From assembly GCA_030598425.1 (NCBI GenBank), contig JAUVPY010000022.1, positions 1 to 12,676 on the forward strand: DNA of 12,676 nt, read 5' to 3'. This DNA comes from Anaerolineae bacterium. Lineage in GTDB: Bacteria > Chloroflexota > Anaerolineae > 4572-78 > NAK82. Below the pieces are notes generated by a model. That model saw only the letters and a program-made list of their open reading frames with translations. It ran no database searches and was not told the DNA's origin. Both the position numbers and the translations under genes were made by a program. Below are positions 1-6,456 of the stretch, in pieces; the first letter of the stretch is position 1; each line of letters opens with the position of its first letter.

Positions 1-109
1 CAATGCCCAGGATTCCCAAAACGGTCAGCAGCGCGGTCCAGAGAAGGAGCAGCCCCCACCGAACCAATCTCGATCGAAAGGAAAGCGAATGTCGCCTCAG
101 GCGTGACAT
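1..109 (-). CDS. Partial CDS, N-terminus of an unidentified membrane-anchored protein
   Basis: The gene runs off the left edge; only the first 36 codons are visible, read on the minus strand from the ATG whose complement is at 107-109. The peptide begins MSRLRRHSLSFRSRL, rich in Arg and Ser, and continues into a long hydrophobic stretch (WGLLLLWTALLTVLGILGI). This is typical of an uncleaved signal anchor with a positively charged cytoplasmic start. A near-perfect sigma70-type promoter ends only six bases before the ATG, so the message is probably leaderless; I see no Shine-Dalgarno. The gene is divergent from ffh. The family cannot be named from the visible part. Membrane sensor kinases and other bitopic envelope proteins begin this way, but that is only a possibility. 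Confidence 0.6.
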   Translation of the reverse strand, partial: MSRLRRHSLSFRSRLVRWGLLLLWTALLTVLGILGI

Positions 110-115
110 TTCACG

Positions 116-145
116 ATTATACGGGACGGACAATGGACTTGTCAA
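116..145 (-). promoter_or_regulatory. Consensus sigma70-type promoter, probably leaderless
   Basis: Read on the minus strand, TTGACA (complement of 140-145) is followed by an 18-base spacer and TATAAT (complement of 116-121). Both hexamers match consensus exactly. The ATG of the truncated left-hand gene starts after six more bases (cgtgaa), where transcription would be expected to begin, so the mRNA would have almost no leader. Confidence 0.8.
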
Positions 146-369
146 GAGATGGTCGAATTTTGCTTCGGCTTGCGTTTAATGTCATGACCGCAATTACTGG
201 TTCTTCAGGTAAACTCTAGAATCATCCTTAGTTTTCTGTCGAGCCTAGAAGTTCGCGCTAGCGACATCCAAATAAGTTCTGCTGCATGATCGCTGCGTTT
301 ACGCCCGGAGATTTAGCAGCTCAGTCACCAGGACTTATTGTCTCTGTACTTTATTGTACCCCCTGTAAC
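146..369. other. Divergent intergenic spacer without a recognised gene
   Basis: This stretch separates the promoter of the left-hand gene from that of ffh. I see no RNA gene, no ORF with a ribosome binding site and no convincing further promoter or hairpin. A 31-codon ORF at 286-381 lacks a Shine-Dalgarno and was rejected. Confidence 0.5.
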
Positions 370-398
370 TTGACGAAATGATTGAGATGGACTACAAT
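370..398 (+). promoter_or_regulatory. Probable ffh promoter
   Basis: TTGACG at 370-375 and TACAAT at 393-398 are separated by 17 bases, each one mismatch from consensus. Transcription would begin near 405, leaving a leader of only about 17 bases before the ffh ATG at 422. No clear Shine-Dalgarno lies in that leader. It is the most plausible promoter for ffh and possibly for the genes behind it. Confidence 0.7.
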
Positions 399-404
399 CA
401 TTTC
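375..404. promoter_or_regulatory. Perfect 10-bp inverted repeat over the ffh promoter, putative operator
   Basis: GAAATGATTG (375-384) and CAATCATTTC (395-404) are exact inverted repeats with a 10-base centre (agatggacta). The left arm begins just at the end of the -35 element and the right arm covers most of the -10. The half-sites are spaced about two helical turns apart, as expected for a dimeric repressor that would block RNA polymerase. No regulator candidate can be assigned from the window. Confidence 0.55.
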
Positions 405-421
405 TTACGGGTTTTTCTTCA

Positions 422-1762
422 ATGTTTGAGAATTTACAGGACAAACTCCAGGACGTATTTCAACAACTGGGCGGGCGCGGCAAGCTGAGCGAGGCAGACG
501 TCGACGCTGCTTTGCGCGAAGTCCGGCTGGCGCTACTGGAAGCCGACGTCAACTTCAAAGTGGTCAAGGACTTCATCGGCCGGGTACGCGAGCGGGCGGT
601 GGGCGCCGAGGTTATGCAGAGCCTGACGCCGGTTCAACAGGTCGTGAAGATCGTCAATGAAGAGTTGATCACCACCCTGGGAGAGCCGGCTCGACTTGAT
701 CTGGATGGGCCGACGCCCCACGTGATTATGCTAGTCGGCCTACAGGGATCAGGTAAGACGACAACTGCCTCTAAGCTGGCGCAGCACCTTAGAAAATCGA
801 ACCATCGCCCGCTTATGGTCGCAGCCGACACCCGTCGGCCGGCGGCGATTGAGCAACTCAAGGTATTAGGCCGCCAGCTCGAGATCCCGGTGCACGCCGA
901 GGGTACAGAAGTTCCCCCACCCAAGATTTGCGCTAATGCCGTCAAACAGGCGCGCCAGGGAGCCCACGATATTATCATCCTGGACACAGCCGGTCGTCTT
1001 CACGTTGACGACGCGCTGATGGACGAGCTAACACAGATCAAGTCCAAGACCAACCCGCAAGAAGTGTTGCTCGTCGCGGACGCTATGACTGGCCAGGACG
1101 CGGTTCGGGTGGCTGAGAGTTTTCACGGGCAAGTCGGACTGACCGGCCTTATCCTGACCAAGATTGACGGCGATGCGCGAGGCGGTGCCGCCATTTCGAT
1201 CCGGTCGGTGACCGGTGTGCCAATCAAGTTCCTGGGCACCGGTGAAAAGACCAGCGACCTTGAGAAGTTCCATCCTGACCGAATGGCATCGCGCATCCTG
1301 GGAATGGGCGACGTCCTGACCCTGATCGAGCGGGCCGAGAGCTCTCTGGACCAGGAAAAGGCGCAACGTGCAGGAGAACGGCTGCTGACCGGGGAGTTCA
1401 ATCTGGAAGACTTTCTGGAGCAGTTGGGCGAGGTCAAAAAATTGGGGCCGATGAGCCAACTCCTAGAAATGGTGCCCGGTATGGCCAAGGTCGGGCGCGA
1501 CCTATCACCAGATCTGACCGATCAGCAACTGGGAAGGATCGAGGCGATCATCAACTCAATGACACTCGCCGAGCGGCGCAACCCCAAGATGCTAAACGCC
1601 AGCCGCAAACGGCGTGTCGCCCGAGGAAGCGGGGTTGACGTACAGGAAGTCAATCAACTGCTTGCCCAGTTTCGTCAGATGCAGCGGATGATGAAGCAGC
1701 TTAGCGGTGGCAAGGGGCAGCGCGCCCTGGCGAACATGTTAGGCGGTGGCTTTGGACAATAG
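422..1762 (+). CDS. ffh: Signal recognition particle protein Ffh (SRP54 homologue)
   Basis: Ffh is the GTPase of the signal recognition particle. With 4.5S RNA it binds signal sequences of nascent membrane proteins and delivers the ribosome to FtsY at the membrane. The 446-residue protein has the family's usual length and order. A helical N domain (about 1-95) is followed by the G domain with the P-loop GLQGSGKTT (106-114), DTRRPAA (136-142), DTAGR (188-192), TKID (246-249) and DARGG (251-255). The M domain (about 300-446) carries the RNA-binding segment SMTLAERRNP...SRKRRVARGSG (379-404) and a Met-rich C-terminal helix (QMQRMMKQL). The ATG at 422 gives the standard family N-terminus (MFENLQDKL). 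It heads the cluster with rpsP, khpA and rimM, a common bacterial neighbourhood. Expression is probably set by the promoter at 370-398 and its overlapping palindrome. Confidence 0.98.
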   Translation: MFENLQDKLQDVFQQLGGRGKLSEADVDAALREVRLALLEADVNFKVVKDFIGRVRERAVGAEVMQSLTPVQQVVKIVNEELITTLGEPARLDLDGPTPHVIMLVGLQGSGKTTTASKLAQHLRKSNHRPLMVAADTRRPAAIEQLKVLGRQLEIPVHAEGTEVPPPKICANAVKQARQGAHDIIILDTAGRLHVDDALMDELTQIKSKTNPQEVLLVADAMTGQDAVRVAESFHGQVGLTGLILTKIDGDARGGAAISIRSVTGVPIKFLGTGEKTSDLEKFHPDRMASRILGMGDVLTLIERAESSLDQEKAQRAGERLLTGEFNLEDFLEQLGEVKKLGPMSQLLEMVPGMAKVGRDLSPDLTDQQLGRIEAIINSMTLAERRNPKMLNASRKRRVARGSGVDVQEVNQLLAQFRQMQRMMKQLSGGKGQRALANMLGGGFGQ

Positions 1763-1843
1763 AGGCCGTTCTTATTTCAAAATCTTATATGCTTAGCTGC
1801 AAAGATTATCAGATTCTGCGTTAGCCAAAATTCTGTAAACGTA

Positions 1844-1861
1844 TACAATATGTAGGGAGGT
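1844..1861 (+). promoter_or_regulatory. rpsP ribosome binding site and possible -10 element
   Basis: GGGAGGT (1855-1861) is a strong Shine-Dalgarno but lies about 14 bases from the rpsP ATG, longer than usual. An in-frame TGA at 1867-1869 rules out a longer reading frame, so the ATG at 1876 is fixed. TACAAT at 1844-1849 could be a -10 hexamer; the -35 position (ttagcc, 1821-1826) is poor, so a separate rpsP promoter is only possible. The 113-base ffh-rpsP gap holds no clear terminator. Confidence 0.45.
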
Positions 1862-1875
1862 AACACTGATTTCAC

Positions 1876-2376
1876 ATGGTTAAGATTCGTCTCAGACGCG
1901 TAGGTGCCAAAAAACAACCCAGCTATCGGGTAGTGGTTGCAGACTCGCGCTCACCACGCGATGGCCGCTTTATTGAAACCATCGGCTTTTACAATCCACG
2001 GACCGAGCCACAAACCGTAGAGATTAAGGAAGACCGGGCCCTTTATTGGCTTTCGCAGGGCGCCCAGCCAACCGATGCGGTCGCTGGTCTCCTCACACGC
2101 CAGGGGACTATGGACCGCCTGGCCCGGTATAAGAGCGGCGAGTCGCTGGACGTGCTACTCGCCGAGGCGGCTGCTGCGCGTGAACAGCTCGCCGAAGAGG
2201 CAGAAGCGGCTGACTTGCAGGTTGAGGCTGAAGAAATCGCCGAGGCGGCTGAAGCTGAGGTCACCGAGGCCGAGGAAGAGGAAAAGGAGGTGGTCGAATC
2301 GGATACGAAAGCCGAGGCCACCGAAGACGTGGCCGACTCTGAAGAGACCTTGGAACCGGCAGAGGAGGATGCCTAA
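1876..2376 (+). CDS. rpsP: 30S ribosomal protein bS16 with acidic C-terminal extension
   Basis: bS16 is a small-subunit protein that binds 16S rRNA and helps 30S assembly. The first ~85 residues are a clear bS16: [20 protein letters not shown], then [19 protein letters not shown] and [15 protein letters not shown]. The protein is 166 residues, about twice the usual 80-90. From about residue 95 onward it is almost entirely Ala, Glu, Asp, Val and Thr, a low-complexity and very acidic tail that may form helix or stay disordered. Extended bS16 proteins are known in some other phyla, such as mycobacteria. The reading frame is intact through the tail, so this is not a missed stop. It is 113 bases behind ffh and 70 bases ahead of khpA, probably in one operon. 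Confidence 0.97.
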   Translation: MVKIRLRRVGAKKQPSYRVVVADSRSPRDGRFIETIGFYNPRTEPQTVEIKEDRALYWLSQGAQPTDAVAGLLTRQGTMDRLARYKSGESLDVLLAEAAAAREQLAEEAEAADLQVEAEEIAEAAEAEVTEAEEEEKEVVESDTKAEATEDVADSEETLEPAEEDA

Positions 2377-2404
2377 AACCTGGGTTGCTTGTCTCCCCAG
2401 TTCT

Positions 2405-2422
2405 CCCCCCCCTCTCCCCCCC
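2405..2422 (+). repeat. Paired poly-C tracts in the rpsP-khpA gap
   Basis: A run of eight C (2405-2412), then TCT, then seven C (2416-2422), lies in the 70-base spacer just upstream of the khpA Shine-Dalgarno. It is a homopolymer site prone to slippage or sequencing error, but being intergenic it does not affect a reading frame. Confidence 0.7.
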
Positions 2423-2446
2423 ACCTCAAACCAGGAGGCAAGTCCG

Positions 2447-2683
2447 ATGTCTGACATGAAGGAACTCGTGGAGTTCATGGCAAAGGCCTTAGTCAACGAT
2501 CCCGACTCCGTTGTGGTACGCGAAATCGAGGGAGCGAGTGCAACCATTTATGAGCTAAGTGTGGCGCAAGAGGATATGGGTCGAGTCATCGGCAAGCAGG
2601 GACGGGTGGCAAACGCGATGCGCACTTTGTTACGCGTAGCTGCCGTCAAGGAAGGCAAGCGCGTTACACTGGAGATTGTGTAA
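2447..2683 (+). CDS. khpA: KH-domain RNA-binding protein KhpA (YlqC family)
   Basis: This 78-residue protein is nearly a single KH domain, the usual KhpA size. It begins MSDMKELVEFMAKALVNDPD and carries the nucleic-acid-contacting loop GKQG (49-52) within GRVIGKQGRVANAMRTLLR. KhpA homologues bind RNA, often with KhpB, and affect cell division and envelope genes in Gram-positive bacteria. The ATG at 2447 was chosen because AGGAGG (2433-2438) lies eight bases upstream and it gives the family's N-terminus; the frame stays open upstream to 2075, but that part only overlaps rpsP out of frame. The stop codon TAA directly abuts the rimM ATG, so the two are probably translationally coupled. The rpsP-khpA-rimM order is conserved in many bacteria. 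Confidence 0.95.
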   Translation: MSDMKELVEFMAKALVNDPDSVVVREIEGASATIYELSVAQEDMGRVIGKQGRVANAMRTLLRVAAVKEGKRVTLEIV

Positions 2684-3253
2684 ATGCGGTCCGGCCGACC
2701 GGCGATAGATGAAGTTAGGCGGGGCTCAGACGAAAAGATTGAATCGTCTGAGCCCCGTTTCATCGCGATTGGTCGTGTCATTCGCCCTCACGGGCTGCGG
2801 GGCGAGTTGGCTGTTGAGGTGTTAACCGATTTTCCCGAACGCTTCGATACCATTGAGGCGATGTACCTGGGAGGTCCGCAGCAGGCAGACGTGTGGCAGG
2901 TAGCGACCACTCGCTGGCACAAGGACCGCATTCTGTTGACCCTGCAGGGCTGCGAAGACCGGACGACGGCTGAAGGATTGCGAGGCTTGCTGGTTCAGAT
3001 TCCTATCGAGGAGGCGATGTCACTGCCAGAGGACGAATACTATCCTTACGAGTTGGTTGGCCTGGACGTCGTGACAGTGGAAGGAGAAGAACTGGGAAGG
3101 CTCAGCGAGGTCATCTTTACCAACGCAAATGAGGTCTATGTCGTCATTGGCCCACGCGGCCAGACACTACTGCCGGCCATCGCCGATGTGATCGACCATG
3201 TCGACCTAAACGCCGGCCAGATGGTCGTCAGGCTGATAGAAGGGTTAGTGTAG
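2684..3253 (+). CDS. rimM: Ribosome maturation factor RimM
   Basis: RimM binds uS19 and assists maturation of the 30S head and 16S rRNA processing. The core begins at about residue 26 with FIAIGRVIRPHGLRGEL, the signature RimM N-terminus; the PRC-barrel half includes EDEYYPYELVGLDV and EVYVVIGPRGQTLLPAI. It is 189 residues, a little long because about 25 residues precede the core. Residues 13-25 are encoded by a perfect 14-bp hairpin. No other ATG, GTG or TTG lies in frame between 2684 and the core, so the ATG at 2684 must be used. It has GGAG (2671-2674) nine bases upstream inside khpA, and directly follows the khpA stop. The N-terminal extension looks non-conserved and may be a captured palindromic element. 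Confidence 0.96.
   Translation: MRSGRPAIDEVRRGSDEKIESSEPRFIAIGRVIRPHGLRGELAVEVLTDFPERFDTIEAMYLGGPQQADVWQVATTRWHKDRILLTLQGCEDRTTAEGLRGLLVQIPIEEAMSLPEDEYYPYELVGLDVVTVEGEELGRLSEVIFTNANEVYVVIGPRGQTLLPAIADVIDHVDLNAGQMVVRLIEGLV
2720..2757. repeat. Perfect 14-bp inverted repeat inside the rimM 5' coding region
   Basis: CGGGGCTCAGACGA (2720-2733) and TCGTCTGAGCCCCG (2744-2757) are exact inverted repeats with a 10-base loop. In RNA the stem could extend by G-U, G-U and A-U using the bases just outside. It is followed by only three T, so it is a weak match to an intrinsic terminator. It is fully open in the rimM frame. It may act as an attenuator or translation-regulating hairpin between khpA and rimM, or be a palindromic element captured in frame. 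Confidence 0.85.
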
Positions 3254-3289
3254 CAGCGTAGGCCGCGCGGTTTTTGGGGAGTTTGAGAC

Positions 3290-3904
3290 TTGCGACTAGG
3301 AATCCTCGGCGGCACCTTCGATCCAATCCACTTCGGACATCTATTGGCTGCCGAGGAAGCAAGGGTTACCCTCCGCCTCGATCGAGTGCTCTTCGCACCG
3401 GCCGGCGATCCTCCCCATAAGCAAGGATACGCCATATTACCAATAGCGCACCGTCTGAGGATGGTGCGCCTGGCCATCTCCGATAACCCCGCGTTTGACA
3501 TCTCCGCAGTTGATATGGACCGACCCGGCCCACACTATACGATAGATACTATTCAGCTGATACGTAACGAGTGGGGTACGGGCATCGACGAGACTTACTT
3601 TATTATGGGCGCTGATTCGTTGGCCCACCTGCTCACCTGGCACCAGCCGGATCAACTTGTGGACCTCTGCCGGCTGGCCGTGGTGGCGCGACCAGGCTAT
3701 CGCGCCGACCTGGCAGAACTGGAAGCGGCACTGCCCAACATCAGCCACCGCCTGGATTGGGTAGAGATGCCGGTGCTAGGCATCTCATCCAGCGATTTGC
3801 AGCGTCGTGTTCGCGAAGGACATTCCATCCGCTACCAGGTGCCGGCGGCGGTGGTAGAGTATGTGACCGAACACGGGCTGTATCGCGAGGACAGGCAATC
3901 GTAG
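3290..3904 (+). CDS. nadD: Nicotinate-nucleotide adenylyltransferase NadD
   Basis: NadD transfers AMP from ATP to nicotinate mononucleotide to make deamido-NAD, a late cytoplasmic step in NAD synthesis. The 204-residue protein has the family signature GGTFDPIHFGHLL (7-19), including the nucleotidyltransferase HxGH (H14, H17). It also has FAPAGDPPHK (35-44), MGADS (106-110) and the C-terminal ISSSDLQRRVREG (165-177), all expected for NadD. The start is a TTG at 3290. It is supported by GGGGAG (3276-3281) eight bases upstream and by the exact family N-terminus MRLGILGGTF, and no ATG gives a better fit. It lies 36 bases after rimM and is probably the last gene of the ffh-rpsP-khpA-rimM group. 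It converges on the histidine kinase with only seven bases between stop codons and no visible terminator. Confidence 0.96.
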   Translation: MRLGILGGTFDPIHFGHLLAAEEARVTLRLDRVLFAPAGDPPHKQGYAILPIAHRLRMVRLAISDNPAFDISAVDMDRPGPHYTIDTIQLIRNEWGTGIDETYFIMGADSLAHLLTWHQPDQLVDLCRLAVVARPGYRADLAELEAALPNISHRLDWVEMPVLGISSSDLQRRVREGHSIRYQVPAAVVEYVTEHGLYREDRQS

Positions 3905-3911
3905 GGCATCC

Positions 3912-4565
3912 CTACTTCGTCGGAATATTCGCCTCGACCCGTGTTCCCCGGCCTGGACCGGTCTGAACCTTGAAGTCCCCGCCTAACGCCTGGGCCCGGG
4001 CTCGCATCGCCCGGAGGCCGGCGCCGCCCGCGTCGGGAGGGCGAGCCCCCAATTCGCTCGGGCTGAAGCCTCTGCCATCATCCCTGACAATCAGTTGCAG
4101 CGCGTCACCGTCAATTGACAAACCCACGACCATCTGCTGGGCCTGAGCGTGCTTGCGTGCGTTGAGCAGCGCCTCCTGAAGGATACGGAGAAGCGCGGTC
4201 CGCGTGGGTTCTGGCAATGTGGGGATCGGTTGCTGGGTCTCAAATTCAAACTCGGTGGGAGGACCACCCCGCGTCAGATGGTTGTCTATCTCGGCACGGA
4301 CCCACTCGACGAGGGGGGCATCTGGTTCGCCGCGCGGCGGACGCATGTCGGCAATGAATTCTCGCACCTGTTGGGAGGCGTGCTTGGCGCGGGCTTCCAA
4401 GGTTGCCAATTCTTCAGCTAGTGTTTCCAACCGTCGCCGCTCCAGCAGCTTGCGGCAAAGGCCAGCCTGCAGAATGATCTGTTGCGTCGTCTGAGCTACG
4501 CCGTCGTGCAGCTCACGGGCCACATAACTGCGCTCGTTCTCTACGCTATCGAGTTCGCCGGACAT
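3912..4565 (-). CDS. Minimal soluble histidine kinase (HisKA_3 / NarL-DegS class)
   Basis: The 217-residue protein is little more than a kinase core. The dimerisation/phosphoacceptor helix is ERSYVARELHDGVAQ with the likely phosphorylated His at 20 followed by Asp. The HATPase_c domain has the N box ILQEALLNARKHA (128-140), the G1 box RDDGRGF (161-167) and the G2 box GGAGLRAMRARAQALGG (180-196). There is no membrane segment and no PAS, GAF or other sensor domain, so input must come from a partner protein or another interaction. No response regulator is encoded in the window, making it an orphan here. GGAGGG lies five bases before the ATG. It is divergent from the membrane-anchored propeller gene and has its own promoter. 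A truncated sensor kinase is an alternative reading, but the promoter and ribosome binding site argue for a complete gene. Confidence 0.9.
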   Translation of the reverse strand: MSGELDSVENERSYVARELHDGVAQTTQQIILQAGLCRKLLERRRLETLAEELATLEARAKHASQQVREFIADMRPPRGEPDAPLVEWVRAEIDNHLTRGGPPTEFEFETQQPIPTLPEPTRTALLRILQEALLNARKHAQAQQMVVGLSIDGDALQLIVRDDGRGFSPSELGARPPDAGGAGLRAMRARAQALGGDFKVQTGPGRGTRVEANIPTK

Positions 4566-4599
4566 GTCAACCCTCCATCAAAGGAATTGACCATAACAA

Positions 4600-4628
4600 A
4601 TTATACCACTCCCTGACGTGGATGCCAA
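4600..4628 (-). promoter_or_regulatory. Promoter of the histidine kinase gene
   Basis: On the minus strand TTGGCA (complement of 4623-4628), a 17-base spacer and TATAAT (complement of 4600-4605) are preceded by an extended -10 TG (TGGTATAAT). Transcription would start near 4593, giving a leader of about 28 bases that contains the GGAGGG ribosome binding site. Confidence 0.75.
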
Positions 4629-4639
4629 CCAGGATAAGG

Positions 4640-4668
4640 CCCCAGGGGGTTCCAAAAACCCCTTGGGG
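4640..4668. repeat. 12-bp inverted repeat between divergent promoters
   Basis: CCCCAGGGGGTT (4640-4651) pairs with AACCCCTTGGGG (4657-4668) with one G-U-type mismatch and a five-base loop. It sits upstream of both the histidine kinase and propeller-gene promoters. Neither side has a T tract, so it is a poor terminator; a shared operator or cruciform-forming site is more likely, though not shown. Confidence 0.6.
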
Positions 4669-4706
4669 TATACCAAACTGGGACGGTGCAACTCTATCTC
4701 TAACAC

Positions 4707-4735
4707 TTGACACACCTGTCTGCCGATGCTATGCT
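4707..4735 (+). promoter_or_regulatory. Promoter of the TolB-like propeller gene
   Basis: TTGACA (4707-4712) is a perfect -35; after 17 bases TATGCT (4730-4735) is the -10, with an extended TG motif (TGCTATGCT). The expected start near 4742 leaves a leader of about 74 bases that ends in a strong ribosome binding site GGGAGGT (4804-4810). Confidence 0.75.
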
Positions 4736-4780
4736 TGGACTCAATCTGGGGGAATATCTAGATTAAGCTGAATTGGAAAC

Positions 4781-4801
4781 ACTCAGGTGACCGATCTGAG
4801 T
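4781..4801 (+). promoter_or_regulatory. Small leader hairpin next to the ribosome binding site
   Basis: ACTCAG (4781-4786) and CTGAGT (4796-4801) can form a six-base stem with a nine-base loop, ending two bases before the Shine-Dalgarno of the propeller gene. It could modulate access by ribosomes; a stem this short may also be chance. Confidence 0.3.
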
Positions 4802-4815
4802 CAGGGAGGTAGACA

Positions 4816-6456
4816 ATGACTACATCTGGAGGAGACGACGACCGCACCATCGTATCCGACATCCCGCCAACCGATGCCCCAACTGATACGCCACCTAAGA
4901 AGCGGAACTCGTGGCTGTGGGTGGCCTTGGGCGGATGTGCAGTGATGCTCTGTCTGCTGGGGGTGGTGTTAATCGGGTTTGTCGTAGTGTCCGAAGGTGG
5001 AGAGTCTTTGATTAGCCTGGGAGGTGACAAGGAGACCCCGACCGCTGAAGCTCTCAGCACGTCGACCTTCACCCCGGTCAAGGCTACTGAAACAGCCGAG
5101 CCTGAGCTTGAACCGACGCCAACCGAAACGCCGACCGAGCCCCCCGCAACAGAAGTCACACCGGATAGCACTGAGCCCCCCACCGTGGCCCCAAAGGCAA
5201 CCCGGGCGCCGACTGCCACTTCGGCCCCCGTGAGTCTGGAACCAGCTATTGGCCCAATAACGTTCGCCGTGGGTGTCACCGAAAACAATGAGCCGGTAGA
5301 CGCCAGCACTACCTTCCCAAGTGATATAGAGGAAATCCACGCCTTCTTTGATTACGAGGGGATGTCAGAGAGCGTCACCTGGGAGCGGTATTGGTATCAA
5401 GATGAGGAAGAGGTTGCCAGCGGATCTGAAACGTGGGATGCGGGTGAGAGCGGCACCTTTGACTTGAGTCTGACCGGCGGTGACGAGCCGTTGGGTTCGG
5501 GCGAGTGGACGTTGGAGATTCACGTAAACGGGGAACTGGTTCAGACGCGTGACTTTGTCATAGAAGCCAGTGAAGCGCCCGCGAGCACAGGTGGCCAAGT
5601 CGTGGGGGGGACATATAAAATCGCCTTCGCCCGTTGGGACGGCGGTAAACACGACCTGTTTATCGCCAACACGGACGGCAGTGGCGAGCGTTTCCTCCTG
5701 GAACGGGCGGCCGGGCCCTCCTGGTCCCGTGATGGTCAATACCTCAGTATTGCTGGCGCGGAAGGCGTAGATCGACAGGTGAGAGGTGGTGTCGAATACG
5801 TGATGGAGGGTATCACGAACGGTATCCTTTCGCTGAAGGTCGCCAACTTCCCCGACGATATCACCCAAGTTGAGCTCGGGCAATTTGTGCGCGATGGGAC
5901 GGCACGCTGGTCCGCCTGGGCACCGAGCGGGGAAATGGTTGCCTTTGACGCCGCCCGGGGTGGTCCCGACCGGCGCATCTATTTCCTGGGCACCGATGAC
6001 AATCAGCAATACAACATTGAGATCCCTGGCGAGCAGGCCGCCTGGTCTCCCGACAGCAACCAGGTTGTCTACCGCTCCGGGCGTGACGGCAAACAGGGTA
6101 TCTGGATCTCCAACCGCGACGATTCCGGCGCGCACAATATCACCAACGAGGGGGGTGATTCCTTCCCCAATTGGTCTCCCGACGGGCGGACGATCGCCTT
6201 TCACCGGGATTTGGGCGGCGACGTAGATATTTACGTGATGAACACGGATGGCGGCAATGTCCGTCGCCTGACCGACGCCCCTGGTCCCGACACGCTGCCG
6301 GCGTGGACACCCGACGGGCGTATTGTGTTCAGGAGCGCCCGTGCCGGGAGTTGGGGAATCTATATTATGAACGCCGACGGCAGCGGCCAGAAGCAGATCA
6401 TCGCCAACGCGGACCCCGGACCTGATTGGACTTTTGGTCGGATGGATGTGTATTAG
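4816..6456 (+). CDS. Membrane-anchored TolB/PD40-type beta-propeller protein
   Basis: The 546-residue protein has a 30-residue cytoplasmic start, one membrane helix (about 32-58: SWLWVALGGCAVMLCLLGVV), and a Thr/Pro/Glu-rich linker (about 72-140, many TPT and TEPP units). A beta-sandwich-like domain (about 145-250) follows. The C-terminal half is a TolB/PD40-like propeller with repeated WSPDG-type motifs: SWSRDGQYL, AWAPSGEMVAF, AWSPDSNQVVY, NWSPDGRTIAF and AWTPDGRIVF, often followed by IYVMNTDG or IYIMNADG. The bulk is therefore outside the membrane, held off by the linker. Such propellers usually mediate protein or ligand binding; no catalytic motif is seen. The start is supported by GGGAGGT five bases before the ATG. 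It is divergent from the kinase, so a sensory partnership is conceivable but unproven. Confidence 0.9.
   Translation: MTTSGGDDDRTIVSDIPPTDAPTDTPPKKRNSWLWVALGGCAVMLCLLGVVLIGFVVVSEGGESLISLGGDKETPTAEALSTSTFTPVKATETAEPELEPTPTETPTEPPATEVTPDSTEPPTVAPKATRAPTATSAPVSLEPAIGPITFAVGVTENNEPVDASTTFPSDIEEIHAFFDYEGMSESVTWERYWYQDEEEVASGSETWDAGESGTFDLSLTGGDEPLGSGEWTLEIHVNGELVQTRDFVIEASEAPASTGGQVVGGTYKIAFARWDGGKHDLFIANTDGSGERFLLERAAGPSWSRDGQYLSIAGAEGVDRQVRGGVEYVMEGITNGILSLKVANFPDDITQVELGQFVRDGTARWSAWAPSGEMVAFDAARGGPDRRIYFLGTDDNQQYNIEIPGEQAAWSPDSNQVVYRSGRDGKQGIWISNRDDSGAHNITNEGGDSFPNWSPDGRTIAFHRDLGGDVDIYVMNTDGGNVRRLTDAPGPDTLPAWTPDGRIVFRSARAGSWGIYIMNADGSGQKQIIANADPGPDWTFGRMDVY

Noticed and set aside
194..222. Promoter TTACTG - 17 bases - TAGAAT
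   Set aside because: The -35 matches only two of six consensus positions, and a much better promoter lies next to ffh.
286..381. 31-codon ORF upstream of ffh
   Set aside because: It has no Shine-Dalgarno, overlaps the ffh promoter and palindrome, and the peptide has no recognisable feature.
2075..2446. N-terminal extension of khpA overlapping rpsP
   Set aside because: It is an out-of-frame reading of the rpsP tail, rich in Arg and Pro; the ATG at 2447 has a strong ribosome binding site and matches the family start.
5365..6204. 279-codon minus-strand ORF within the propeller gene
   Set aside because: It is a shadow of a gene with clear propeller repeats, and shows no motif of its own.
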